From Lacibacter sp. H407 (GTDB lineage Bacteria > Bacteroidota > Bacteroidia > Chitinophagales > Chitinophagaceae), in assembly GCF_037892605.1 (NCBI RefSeq), contig NZ_JBBKTU010000001.1:1178001-1242000 (forward strand): a DNA stretch of 64,000 bases, written 5' to 3'. Of the stretch, positions 1 through 8,764 are shown piece after piece. Numbering within the stretch: the stretch's first letter is position 1; the number at the start of each line of letters is the position of its first letter. Under the pieces are notes generated by a model. It was not told the DNA's origin. It did no database searches and saw nothing but the letters and a program-made list of their open reading frames with translations. A program made the translations under genes and the position numbers.

Positions 1-1
1 T

Positions 2-313
2 GCGTTCTATGCAGTGAATGAACGCAAAGCGCTCCAACAGGCAAAAGGCGAAGAATACACACCTACTGTTATTGTACGCACCAGGAAAACTACGGATGGT
101 ATTACGATCTCTGTAACAGACAATGGTAACGGCATTCCCAAAAAAGTATTAGACAAAATATTTCAACCCTTCTTTACCACCAAGCCTACCGGCGAAGGAA
201 CGGGATTAGGTTTATCGTTGAGCTATGATATTATACGAACACATAGCGGCGTACTCAATGTGGAAACAAAAGAAAATGAAGGAACCACTTTCAACATTCA
301 ACTACCAATTTAA
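2..313 (+). CDS. Sensor histidine kinase, C-terminal part (cut by window edge)
   Basis: The reading frame is already open at the left edge, so only the last 103 residues of a histidine kinase are visible. They form the end of an ATP-binding HATPase_c domain. The start reads AFYAVNERK, as just after the N box, followed by the G1-type motif DNGNGIP, an F-box-like FQPFFTTK and the G2 motif GEGTGLGLSLSYDI. The kinase would autophosphorylate on an upstream histidine outside the window and pass phosphate to a receiver. The next gene, 12 nt downstream on the same strand, is a lone receiver, and a receiver-cyclase follows, so both are likely partners. The GTG at 14 is not the true start, because coding sense continues upstream of it. 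The input domain cannot be judged. Confidence 0.9.
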   Translation, partial: AFYAVNERKALQQAKGEEYTPTVIVRTRKTTDGITISVTDNGNGIPKKVLDKIFQPFFTTKPTGEGTGLGLSLSYDIIRTHSGVLNVETKENEGTTFNIQLPI

Positions 314-325
314 ACTTACATAACA

Positions 326-700
326 ATGAACATTTTAGTAGTAGACGACGAACAGGATGTACAGGTATTGTTTGAGCAACGTTTTCGCAGGGAAATAAAA
401 ACCGGTGAATTTAATTTTGCTTTTGCTTTTTCGGGAGAAGCAGCTCTCACTTATCTCCAGGAGCATGGACATGAAGCTGTGCTTATACTCAGCGATATCA
501 ACATGCCCGGCATGAGCGGCCTTGAATTACTGGAACACATCAAACAGAAATACTACAAACCACCTCCTGTTGTAATGATGATCACTGCTTATGGTGACGA
601 AGAAAATTTTAATACAGCCAAACGTCTTGGCGCAGATGATTTTTTAACAAAGCCGGTTGATTTTACATCACTGAAAGAAAAACTAAAAACTATCAACTAA
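326..700 (+). CDS. Single-domain response regulator
   Basis: This is a 124-residue CheY-like receiver with no output domain. It has the acidic pocket VVDDE (Asp7-Asp8), the probable phosphorylation site Asp57 in LSDINMPG, a Thr near residue 87 in MITAYG and the conserved Lys109 in FLTKPVD. Like CheY or Spo0F, it would act by protein contact or as a phosphorelay shuttle. It lies 12 nt after the kinase fragment, and its stop codon overlaps the start of the next receiver-cyclase gene (TAATG), so the three are probably translationally coupled in one operon. The natural reading is kinase to this receiver and/or the cyclase receiver. The target is not evident from sequence. Confidence 0.9.
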   Translation: MNILVVDDEQDVQVLFEQRFRREIKTGEFNFAFAFSGEAALTYLQEHGHEAVLILSDINMPGMSGLELLEHIKQKYYKPPPVVMMITAYGDEENFNTAKRLGADDFLTKPVDFTSLKEKLKTIN

Positions 701-1734
701 TGGCCAAAATACTGGTAGCCGATGATGAAACGGATCTTGAGGTGCTGATCAAACAAAAATTCAGGCAAAAGATACGTGAGCAGGAGTATGAATTTGTTTT
801 TGCCATCAACGGAACAGATGCACTGGAAAAAATCCTGCAGCATCCCGATGTTGATATTGTGTTGAGTGATATCAACATGCCGGAAATGGACGGACTGACC
901 TTACTGAGCAGATTGGGTGAATCGAATCCATTGATCAAATCGGTGATCGTATCAGCTTATGGTGATATGGAAAACATCCGCACCGCCATGAACCGAGGTG
1001 CATTTGATTTTATTACCAAGCCCATCAACTTTGAAGACCTGCAGGTTACAATGGAAAAAACGTTGAAACATGTTCTGCATATCAAGGATACCTTAAAGGC
1101 GATCAAAGAAAACAATATCCTGAAAATGTATGTAGATGAAACGGTGCTCAATTTTATGGGCAGCCGTGAATATGAAAGTTCGTTAATGGAAAACGAAACA
1201 CTGGAAGCCACGGTTATGTTTGTTGACATTTGCAGCTTTACTTCGATCAGCGAAACCACCAGTGCCGATGCCGTGGTACATCTGCTCAACAATTATTTTG
1301 ATGTGATGGTGAAAGAAATTATTGCACAGGGCGGCCACGTTGATAAATTTATCGGCGATGCTGTGATGGCAGTGTTCCGTGGAAATTTTCATCTCGACCG
1401 TGCCATTGATGCAGCATTGGCAGTTCGCAGCAAAGTTGCTATGCTGCCGTCGGTGTCGGATCAATTCACACCTAAAGTATCCATTGGTATCAACAGCGGG
1501 GAAATGATCTCCGGTAATATTGGCTCCGTTACATTAAAGCGGCTGGACTACACCGTTATTGGTGATACAGTAAATACAGCACAACGTTTACAGTCAATTG
1601 CAAAACCCAACCAGATCGTTATCAGTGAAGCGGCGTGGCACAATGTAAAGGAATCATTCAACTGTAGAAAAGTGGGTGATGTAGCCTTGAAAAATAAACA
1701 ACAGGAAGTAGCGGTATATGAAGTAATGGATTGA
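700..1734 (+). CDS. Response regulator with class III adenylate cyclase output domain
   Basis: Residues 1-125 are a receiver with Asp8-Asp9, phospho-acceptor Asp57 in LSDINMPEMDG and Lys107 in FITKPIN. Residues about 165-344 are a class III nucleotide cyclase. The two metal-binding aspartates are Asp176 (FVDICSF) and Asp220 (KFIGDAVMAVF). Lys216 sits at the adenine-specifying position, Thr285 at the second purine-recognition position (the usual class IIIb substitution for Asp), and Asn292 and Arg296 in DTVNTAQRL are the transition-state residues. All catalytic positions are filled, so active cAMP synthesis controlled by phosphorylation of the receiver is likely. The ATG overlaps the upstream stop codon. 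The gene ends 4 nt before the end of another cyclase gene on the opposite strand. No cAMP receptor is encoded in the window. Confidence 0.9.
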   Translation: MAKILVADDETDLEVLIKQKFRQKIREQEYEFVFAINGTDALEKILQHPDVDIVLSDINMPEMDGLTLLSRLGESNPLIKSVIVSAYGDMENIRTAMNRGAFDFITKPINFEDLQVTMEKTLKHVLHIKDTLKAIKENNILKMYVDETVLNFMGSREYESSLMENETLEATVMFVDICSFTSISETTSADAVVHLLNNYFDVMVKEIIAQGGHVDKFIGDAVMAVFRGNFHLDRAIDAALAVRSKVAMLPSVSDQFTPKVSIGINSGEMISGNIGSVTLKRLDYTVIGDTVNTAQRLQSIAKPNQIVISEAAWHNVKESFNCRKVGDVALKNKQQEVAVYEVMD

Positions 1735-1738
1735 TGAA

Positions 1739-3418
1739 TTACTTATGCAGCATTTCTTCTGCACCTTTCCAGTTTTCGGGAATACCATCATGAGCATACT
1801 TTATTGCATTTCCCATAAATAGTTTTGCAGTGTGATCGTCCGGATCAATTGCAAGGATGGTTTCAAACAACCGGATTGCATCATCAAAGCGTTGCTCAAA
1901 ATAATGGTTCATCGCCTGGTTAAACTGTAATAATGTATTCATTTTTATTGCTGATTTAACGGCACTGTCGCCGTTGATGCATTCAATAATACTCAGCAGA
2001 TTGTGTTTTCCTTTTAACTGCACTTTCCCCAGATGACGTAATTTAAATTTTTCCTGTTCTGTAATATAACGCATGGTCTCTCCACTCAACAGTAATGATG
2101 TTTTGTAGTACTTAGTAAGACTTTCAATACGTGCCGCCGTATTCACCGTATCTGAAATAGTGGCTGCATCCAATCGATTTTCATCGCCTGTAATTCCAAT
2201 GATCAACGGGCCGGTATGCATACCGATCCCTGCTTTGATGGCTGTTAATCCAATTAACTGCCGTTGCACATTCAACTCATGTACGGCTTGTTGCATGGCA
2301 ATGGCTGCATTCAATGCATCTTCCGGGTGCAATGGAAAAATTGCCATGATGGAGTCGCCGAGGTATTGATTGATAAATCCGTTGTGTGAACGGATGATGG
2401 GACCCAGCCTTTCGTTAAAGGAAGAAACAAACCGAAAATTTTCTTCCGGTGTCATTTTTTCTGACAGTGAAGTAAAATCACGTATATCAGTAAATAAAAC
2501 AGTTACGATTTTTTCTGCCTGATCACCCAGCTTTACATCCGTCAGTGCTTCTTTGCCCAACAATCGAATAAATTCATTCGGTACAAACTTTTTGGTTACT
2601 TCATGTATCCGTAAGATCGCTTCTTCCCGCTCCTGTACTTCACGAATATTTTTTTCATACAGCATAGCACTTTCAATGGCAGTGGACGATTGCGTTGCCA
2701 GCGTTACCAATAGTTTCAAATGCGCTGCTGAGTATTGTTCTCCTTGTTTCCCTGCAAGAAGAATAGCGCCCAATATGCGGTGCTTTACTTTCATTGTTGC
2801 ATAGATCAACGATTGTACATCGCTGCTGATCATTTCTTTTTCTTTCAACAAAGCCAGGTCGCTTAATATTTCTGATTGACCGTTCAATCCAATTTTCAAG
2901 AGTGAAATAATATTGCTGCTGAGTTGATGCTCATCAAAAAGCTGTTCGCCTGTAATGGCCGGTATGGTTAACTGTTTACTTTCATCATCCCACAACACAA
3001 CCACACCGCTATCGGATGGAATGGAATGCATGGCCTGCTCCAACGTAAGTTGAGCGATCACATCCGGATCAATTGTTTCTGTAAGTTTTTCTGAAAAATT
3101 ATAGATCACATTTAACTCCTGGTACAGATGAAGTACTTCTGTTCCCAGTTTTTTCTTCTCCGCTTCTTTCTGCAGCATCAATGAAAGTAAACCGGCAATA
3201 ACAATTGCATTTGCATCGCCTTTTACATAACCCGCCACATCATCATCCAATGTAACAGGAAACTCCGGCTCATGGATCGCTGCTGATGAACTGTACAAAA
3301 TGTTATGTTGCGCATCTTCCACCACAATGGCTGCTTTCGTGGTGTCAACCCATTGTTGCAGCCAAGCAGTGGTGTCACTTCGTTTACCCAGTAATGATTT
3401 TAATGTAGGTTGCGCCAT
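1739..3418 (-). CDS. GAF-class III nucleotide cyclase-TPR protein
   Basis: This is a 559-residue soluble protein. Residues about 90-255 form a GAF-like sensor ending in the helix TQSSTAIESAMLYEKN. Residues about 300-480 form a class III cyclase, and residues about 495-540 a TPR-like helical pair (AMNHYFEQRFDDAIRLFE). The metal aspartates Asp311 (LFTDIRDF) and Asp355 (QYLGDSIMAIF) are present, as are Asn426 and Arg430 (DTVNTAARIE). Both base-recognition positions are changed: Gln351 replaces the usual Lys, and Ala419 sits where Asp or Thr is expected. Catalysis looks possible but the purine specificity is uncertain. It is the last gene of a - strand operon after a hybrid kinase and a receiver (25 nt gap), which suggests a two-component pathway ending in cyclic nucleotide output. 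Confidence 0.85.
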   Translation of the reverse strand: MAQPTLKSLLGKRSDTTAWLQQWVDTTKAAIVVEDAQHNILYSSSAAIHEPEFPVTLDDDVAGYVKGDANAIVIAGLLSLMLQKEAEKKKLGTEVLHLYQELNVIYNFSEKLTETIDPDVIAQLTLEQAMHSIPSDSGVVVLWDDESKQLTIPAITGEQLFDEHQLSSNIISLLKIGLNGQSEILSDLALLKEKEMISSDVQSLIYATMKVKHRILGAILLAGKQGEQYSAAHLKLLVTLATQSSTAIESAMLYEKNIREVQEREEAILRIHEVTKKFVPNEFIRLLGKEALTDVKLGDQAEKIVTVLFTDIRDFTSLSEKMTPEENFRFVSSFNERLGPIIRSHNGFINQYLGDSIMAIFPLHPEDALNAAIAMQQAVHELNVQRQLIGLTAIKAGIGMHTGPLIIGITGDENRLDAATISDTVNTAARIESLTKYYKTSLLLSGETMRYITEQEKFKLRHLGKVQLKGKHNLLSIIECINGDSAVKSAIKMNTLLQFNQAMNHYFEQRFDDAIRLFETILAIDPDDHTAKLFMGNAIKYAHDGIPENWKGAEEMLHK

Positions 3419-3443
3419 GCGGATGCCAGGTGTTGGTGAAAAA

Positions 3444-3821
3444 CTAAAGCCCTAATACTTCTTTCGCTTTTTGCAATAATACTTCCGGGTCAAATGGTTT
3501 GGTCATATATACATCAGCACCAACATCCTGTCCTTTTTGCCGGTCGGTTTCCTGTCCCTTTGCTGTTAGTAATACAATGAACACATCATTCATTTGCAAT
3601 TCTTTTTTTACTCGCCGGCAAACTTCCATGCCATTCATCTTCGGCATCATTACATCCAGAAATACCAACTCTGGTTTTTCTTTCTGGATCATGTCGAGTG
3701 CAATTTCTCCGTTCTCTGCCGTTAAAAATTCAACGCCTTCATCTTCCAGCTCTTCCAACGTTTGACCAATCAGCATACGGATATGTGCCTCGTCATCTAC
3801 AATTAAAATTTTTTGTTCCAT
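3444..3821 (-). CDS. Single-domain response regulator
   Basis: This is a 125-residue CheY-like receiver: acidic pair Asp9-Asp10 in LIVDDEAH, phospho-acceptor Asp56 in FLDVMMPKMNG, the LLTAKGQ switch region and Lys108 in MTKPFDPE. It has no output domain. It sits between the large hybrid kinase (35 nt upstream) and the GAF-cyclase gene (25 nt downstream) on the same strand, so it is almost certainly co-transcribed with them. The family style, with VMMPKMNGMEVCRR and a loose spacing after the switch Thr, is that of receivers that pair with hybrid kinases. It may take phosphate from the hybrid kinase's HisKA domain. Its partner protein is unknown. Confidence 0.9.
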   Translation of the reverse strand: MEQKILIVDDEAHIRMLIGQTLEELEDEGVEFLTAENGEIALDMIQKEKPELVFLDVMMPKMNGMEVCRRVKKELQMNDVFIVLLTAKGQETDRQKGQDVGADVYMTKPFDPEVLLQKAKEVLGL

Positions 3822-3856
3822 GATTTTACGATTCCTTTTTGTGAATGATGTATAGT

Positions 3857-6800
3857 TTACTGGTAAACGATGAACAATACATTCTCCAATCCTTTTTCAA
3901 AACGGAGTGTTTGTACAATATCATGTTTACCTGAAAGTGCTGAGTTGATGATAATAATATCGGGCTGACTGGCAATGGCCTGCTCCACCAATTCTTTTTC
4001 AACTGATTCACTTACTTCGTATCCTTTGGTGGCCAACACATCGGTTAATGTTTTTACCGCACCGGCATCCTGATCAACGATCATTACTTTCTTTTTTGAT
4101 TTGCCTTGCTCCAGTAAGCTGCCAATTTCATTAAAGAGCAGCCCTGTATCGATTGGTTTGGTGAGATACCTGTCGACACCAATTCTGAAACCTCTTGCTT
4201 TATCCTGTACAACAGATAAAACGATAATGGGTATATCCATTGTTTCAGGATCGTTTTTTAAAACAGCCGCAACATCAAAGCCATTCATCTCCGGCATCAT
4301 AATATCAAGTATGATCAGATCGGGACGATTGTCTCTAACCTTTTCAAGTGCTTCTTTTCCATTACTGGCTTCATCAATTGCATAACCTGCATCACCCAAT
4401 TCCTGCTGCAACAACGAGCGGATGGAATCATCATCATCAACGATCAGAATTTTTGCTGCACTGCCAATGAGTTTGAGTTGCGAATGTGCCACCTGCTCTT
4501 TCAATTGTTTGATGAGATCATTCAGGTGTACCGGTCTTGTTGATGCAGCCGTTTTACTAACAGGTAATGCAAACGAGAACGTACTGCCCATCCCTTGTTC
4601 GCTTTCCAGCCAAATGCGACCTCCATGGTGTTCTACAATTTCCTTGCAAATAGGTAAGCCCAAACCTGTTCCCTTTGGCTTATCCGTTAAAGTATCGCCA
4701 CCCACTTGTTTGAACTGTTCAAACACAGCACCAAAATCTTCGGGTGCAATACCAATGCCTGTATCTGTAATACTTACAATAATTTCTTCTTTTTCTTTAT
4801 ACACATGGCATGTAACAGAACCGGCGTCGGTAAATTTTACAGAGTTGGAAATGAGATTGATCATTACCTGGATCAACTTGTCCTTGTCGCCGGTAATTTC
4901 AGGAAGATCTGTATCAATTTGTTTGATGAGTTCAATTGATTTCTGATCGAACAACGATGTGGTTGCAGCGATGGCACGCTCTGCCACTTCCTGCATGGAA
5001 ACATTTTCCTGATTCCATTCCATTTTACCTGCTTCAATTTTTGCAAGATCCAATACATCGTTGATCAGGTGTGTTAACCGTTCTCCTTCGGAGATCACTA
5101 CTTTCAGATTATCCGAGATCTGTCCAATTGTTTTTTCTGTTTTCGGATCGCTCTTATCAACGATCGGAAATATTTTTTCATCTAATCGCTTGCGGATGAT
5201 CTTTGCAAACCCGAGTACAGATGTTAATGGTGTTCGTAATTCATGACTTACGGTTGAAAGAAATGCACTCTTTGCATCATTAGCCTTTTCAGCTGCTTTA
5301 CTGGCTGCCTCTGCTTCCATCTTCGCCTGCTTTACATCTTCAAACAAATTTGCATTCCGCAACGCAACACCAACTGATGATGCAATGGTTGATAACAACC
5401 GGAGATCATTTTCATTAAAGCGGTTTTCAAGTTCCGTGCTTTGTACACTCAGCACACCCAGATTCTCATCACCAACAGGAATCGGTACTCCGAGATAAGA
5501 TGCTGAAGGCAAACCGATTTTTTGAATTCCCAGTTGTTCCGTTAATTCAGCCACATCTTTATTGATCAGTAAAGGTTCGCCTGTTAAAATAATTTTTGAC
5601 GTAAGCCCTTCACCAAGTTTCATGGGAGCCATATTATCGCCATACTGGTACGGGAAATAAATGATATTGTCTTTTTGATTCAGTAATGCGAGGTAAACGA
5701 TATTGGCATTGAACAGATCTTTCAACTGATTACCCACCATGCCAATTAATTCATTTGCATTTAGCTGTGATGCCAATGCTTTACCGATACTGTTTACTGT
5801 ACTCAGTTCGGCAGCACGTTGTTTTGATTCGGCTAAAAGCAATGTTGTTTCATCAAACAAACGTGCATTTTCCAATGCAACACTCATACTGTTGGTAATC
5901 GTGGTAAGAAGGCGAAGATCTGAATCAGTAAAAGCATGTTCCTTATCTACATTTTGTAAACTGATGGATCCTTTTACAACATCGCCTACGAGCATGGGAA
6001 CAAAAACAGCCGACTTAGGTGGCTGACCAGTAGTTACGCCTGTACCTCCATGTTGCCTCGATATCTCAACATAATTTTCTTTGATATCTAAAGATTTCTG
6101 CGTTAGAATCAGTTGTCTACTGTTCCAGTTCAGAGGCCGTGGTTCAACATGTTGCCGTTCTCCCTTTTCCTTTGCATAATGCCAAACTTCAAGCCCGGCT
6201 TCATGCTCAAATGTGCGGATCACCAATGTCTGCGAATCAGGGAATAATTCACATAAACGATCGCCTACCAAATTGTAAATGCCCTGCATATCGAGCTCTT
6301 TTGCCAAACCTTCCTGCACACTGTTGATAACGGCAAGTTCTGCTGTTCGTTGTTCAGTTTCATTCAACAGTCTTGTAGTTTCATCAAAGAGCCGTGCATT
6401 TTCCAGTGCCACACTCATACTGTTAGCCAATGTTTCCAATAAACGAACATCGGAATCTGTAAATGCATTTTCTTTATCTACATTCTGCAGACTCACATAA
6501 CTGGTTACTTTATTCCCAACGATCAACGGAACATATAATAATGATTTAGGTGTTTCAGTTCCTTCAACCACTTTTAATCCAAAATCAGCAAAGGCTTTTT
6601 CAATATTATCGTTGATCAGTATTTTTTGTTTGGTCATGATCAACTGGTAACGCAGTTTATCGTAACGTCGTGGTTCTGCATAATACCGTTCTCCTTTCTC
6701 CAGCAAATAATTGAACCGCTCTGTTCCTGTTTCATGATCAAAAGTTGCAATGATGACACCCTGTGCATCAAACACATCACGGATCTTGTTACCCACCAGA

Positions 6801-8509
6801 TCGTAAATGGCTTTCATATCCAGCTCACGTGCCAGGCCTTCCTGTACACTGTTGATCACCGCAAGTTCTGCTGTACGTTGTTCGGTTTCTTTCAGCAACC
6901 TTGTAGTTTCATCAAAGAGTCGTGCATTTTCCAATGCCACGCTCATACTATTGGCCAATGTTTCCAGTAAACGCACATCCGATTCACTGAATGCATGTTC
7001 TGTTTCGTTATTCTGTAAACTGATATAGCTGTTTACTTTATCGCCAATAATGAGTGGTACAAATACAGCCGATTTTGTTGGATTGGTTCCCGGCAATGTT
7101 CTCAATCCAAACTTTGCATAAGCTTCTGCATAGTTTTCATTGATGACGATCTTTTGTTTTGTAAGGATCAGATGTTGCCGTAGTTTATCGTATGGTCTTG
7201 ATGCCAAATAAAAACGCTGTCCATCTTCAATTAAATACTTAAAATGTTCAGTAGCGGTATCATGATCAAAAGTGGCAATTACAACGGCCTGTGCATTAAA
7301 CAATTTACGGATACGTTCGCCCACCAGATCATAAATGGCCTGCATATCCAGCTCTTTCGATAACCCTTCCTGCACACTGTTGATTACACCCAGCTCTGCT
7401 TTTTGCTGTTCAGTTTCTTTTAACAGACGTGTAGTTTCATCAAACAGCCTGGCATTTTCCAATGCAACGCCCATGGTGTTGGCCAGTGTTTCCAATAATC
7501 GCAAATCAGATTCACTGAAGGCATTTTCTTTATCAATATTCTGCAGACTTACATAACCCGTGATCTTTTCACCGATCAACATCGGAACATATACTGCTGC
7601 TTTTGGTTGTTGCGTGCCTGGCACCGGTTTGATCCCAAATGTATCAGCAACGGTTGCAAAATTCTTATTGATCACCAGCTTTTCACGGTTTGTGATGATA
7701 TGCCTTCTTAATGAATTGATCGGTTTTGGTGTAGGATAATAGCGCTCTCCTTTTTCGATGAGATAATGAATATGTTCTGTTGCCTTTTCATGATCGAAAG
7801 TAGCAATACCCACCACCTGTGCATCAAACAACTCACGGATACGGTTACCCACCAAATCGTATATGGCCTGAATATCCAGTTCCTTGGCAAGGCCTTCCTG
7901 CACACTGTTGATCACAGCCAATTCTGCGGTACGCTGTTCGGTTTCTTTGAGCAATCGTGCATTCTGCAATGCCGCACTCATACTGTTGGCCAGCGTTTCA
8001 AGCAATCGAATTTCAGAATCGCTGAAGGCATGTTCCTTTTCTACATTCTGCAAACTGATATAACTTGTTACCACATCACCCGAAATCAGCGGCATAAACA
8101 CACCCGATTTCATAAACTTTGTACCTGGTATTACTTCCTTGCCAAACCATTCGATAGCATCTTCTTCTGTTTGGATCAATACTTTTTGTTTTGAATCAAT
8201 TAAGTGCCGGCGTAATTTATTGATGGGGCGGGGTTCAGGATAAAACCGTTCGCCGTTTTCGATGGTGTATTGAAAATGTTCTGTATCTGCTTCGTGATCG
8301 AATGTGGAAATGATCACCGCCTGTGCATCAAACAGCTCTTGTATTTTATTACCTATCAGGTCGTAGATGGCCTGCATGTCGAGCTCTTTTACCAGTGCTT
8401 CCTGTACACTGTTGATCACAGCCAGTTCTTCGCCCTGTTGTATTAATTCAGCAGTACGTTCAGCCAATAACTTTTCCAGTTCTGCAATGCGGAGTGCGTC
8501 TTTTACCAT
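3857..8509 (-). CDS. Hybrid sensor histidine kinase with six GAF domains and two receiver domains
   Basis: This 1550-residue protein is predicted cytoplasmic (no signal peptide or membrane segment seen). Residues about 25-900 are five near-identical GAF units, each opening with a variant of ELAVINSVQEGLAKELD and ending with LLETLANSMSVALENAR. A sixth, divergent GAF spans about 901-1060. Then come a HisKA dimerisation domain with phospho-His1089 (STVSHELRTPLTSV), a HATPase_c domain at about 1205-1320 (NLISNSVKFTD, DTGIGIAPED, GTGLGLPICKEIVEHHGG), a full receiver at about 1352-1470 (Asp1402, Lys1451), and a short degenerate receiver from about 1472 to the end. In the last domain Asn1522 replaces the phospho-acceptor and the C-terminal third is missing. 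It is the first gene of an operon with a receiver and a GAF-cyclase. The GAF ligand cannot be told from sequence. Confidence 0.93.
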   Translation of the reverse strand: MVKDALRIAELEKLLAERTAELIQQGEELAVINSVQEALVKELDMQAIYDLIGNKIQELFDAQAVIISTFDHEADTEHFQYTIENGERFYPEPRPINKLRRHLIDSKQKVLIQTEEDAIEWFGKEVIPGTKFMKSGVFMPLISGDVVTSYISLQNVEKEHAFSDSEIRLLETLANSMSAALQNARLLKETEQRTAELAVINSVQEGLAKELDIQAIYDLVGNRIRELFDAQVVGIATFDHEKATEHIHYLIEKGERYYPTPKPINSLRRHIITNREKLVINKNFATVADTFGIKPVPGTQQPKAAVYVPMLIGEKITGYVSLQNIDKENAFSESDLRLLETLANTMGVALENARLFDETTRLLKETEQQKAELGVINSVQEGLSKELDMQAIYDLVGERIRKLFNAQAVVIATFDHDTATEHFKYLIEDGQRFYLASRPYDKLRQHLILTKQKIVINENYAEAYAKFGLRTLPGTNPTKSAVFVPLIIGDKVNSYISLQNNETEHAFSESDVRLLETLANSMSVALENARLFDETTRLLKETEQRTAELAVINSVQEGLARELDMKAIYDLVGNKIRDVFDAQGVIIATFDHETGTERFNYLLEKGERYYAEPRRYDKLRYQLIMTKQKILINDNIEKAFADFGLKVVEGTETPKSLLYVPLIVGNKVTSYVSLQNVDKENAFTDSDVRLLETLANSMSVALENARLFDETTRLLNETEQRTAELAVINSVQEGLAKELDMQGIYNLVGDRLCELFPDSQTLVIRTFEHEAGLEVWHYAKEKGERQHVEPRPLNWNSRQLILTQKSLDIKENYVEISRQHGGTGVTTGQPPKSAVFVPMLVGDVVKGSISLQNVDKEHAFTDSDLRLLTTITNSMSVALENARLFDETTLLLAESKQRAAELSTVNSIGKALASQLNANELIGMVGNQLKDLFNANIVYLALLNQKDNIIYFPYQYGDNMAPMKLGEGLTSKIILTGEPLLINKDVAELTEQLGIQKIGLPSASYLGVPIPVGDENLGVLSVQSTELENRFNENDLRLLSTIASSVGVALRNANLFEDVKQAKMEAEAASKAAEKANDAKSAFLSTVSHELRTPLTSVLGFAKIIRKRLDEKIFPIVDKSDPKTEKTIGQISDNLKVVISEGERLTHLINDVLDLAKIEAGKMEWNQENVSMQEVAERAIAATTSLFDQKSIELIKQIDTDLPEITGDKDKLIQVMINLISNSVKFTDAGSVTCHVYKEKEEIIVSITDTGIGIAPEDFGAVFEQFKQVGGDTLTDKPKGTGLGLPICKEIVEHHGGRIWLESEQGMGSTFSFALPVSKTAASTRPVHLNDLIKQLKEQVAHSQLKLIGSAAKILIVDDDDSIRSLLQQELGDAGYAIDEASNGKEALEKVRDNRPDLIILDIMMPEMNGFDVAAVLKNDPETMDIPIIVLSVVQDKARGFRIGVDRYLTKPIDTGLLFNEIGSLLEQGKSKKKVMIVDQDAGAVKTLTDVLATKGYEVSESVEKELVEQAIASQPDIIIINSALSGKHDIVQTLRFEKGLENVLFIVYQ
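5810..8437 (-). repeat. Five tandem GAF-coding repeats inside the hybrid kinase
   Basis: The DNA for the first five GAF domains is repeated in tandem with a period of about 528 bp (about 504 bp between the first two units). Matching landmarks, such as the segment coding for ELDMQAIYDL, recur near 6284, 6812, 7340, 7868 and 8371. The units remain very similar at protein level and visibly similar at DNA level, which points to recent duplication or ongoing homogenisation by recombination. Such an array could expand or contract in the population. Confidence 0.85.
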
Positions 8510-8723
8510 AACAATGGATGGGTTTAAATGTGGCCAGGCCTTCAGGATAATGAACAGGAGAGTTTAAATAGTGCGGACAGGAATACAAAATGCAGGTCTT
8601 TAAATATAGATATAAATGATTAAACCTCATAGCCTGCTGCTGATTAATTCAGGTACAGAATGAATTAAAATAATATGCATCTGTTTCTAACTTTTATTTG
8701 TAAGAGGTGTGACCAACGTCACA

Positions 8724-8752
8724 TTTGATCTTTCTGCGATCCGATAGCTTTG
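8724..8752 (+). promoter_or_regulatory. Candidate Bacteroidota-type promoter
   Basis: TTTG at 8724-8727, a 17-nt spacer, then TAGCTTTG at 8745-8752. This fits the Bacteroidota primary sigma pattern (TTTG near -33, TAnnTTTG near -7). Transcription would start only a few bases before the ATG at 8765, giving a very short 5' leader. It is a pattern match only. Confidence 0.4.
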
Positions 8753-8764
8753 CGATTCAATCAA

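Noticed and set aside
6139-8194. Several open frames on the + strand opposite the GAF repeats
   Set aside because: They recur once per GAF repeat with nearly the same peptide and mirror the coding sequence of the kinase on the - strand. They are shadows of the repeated DNA.
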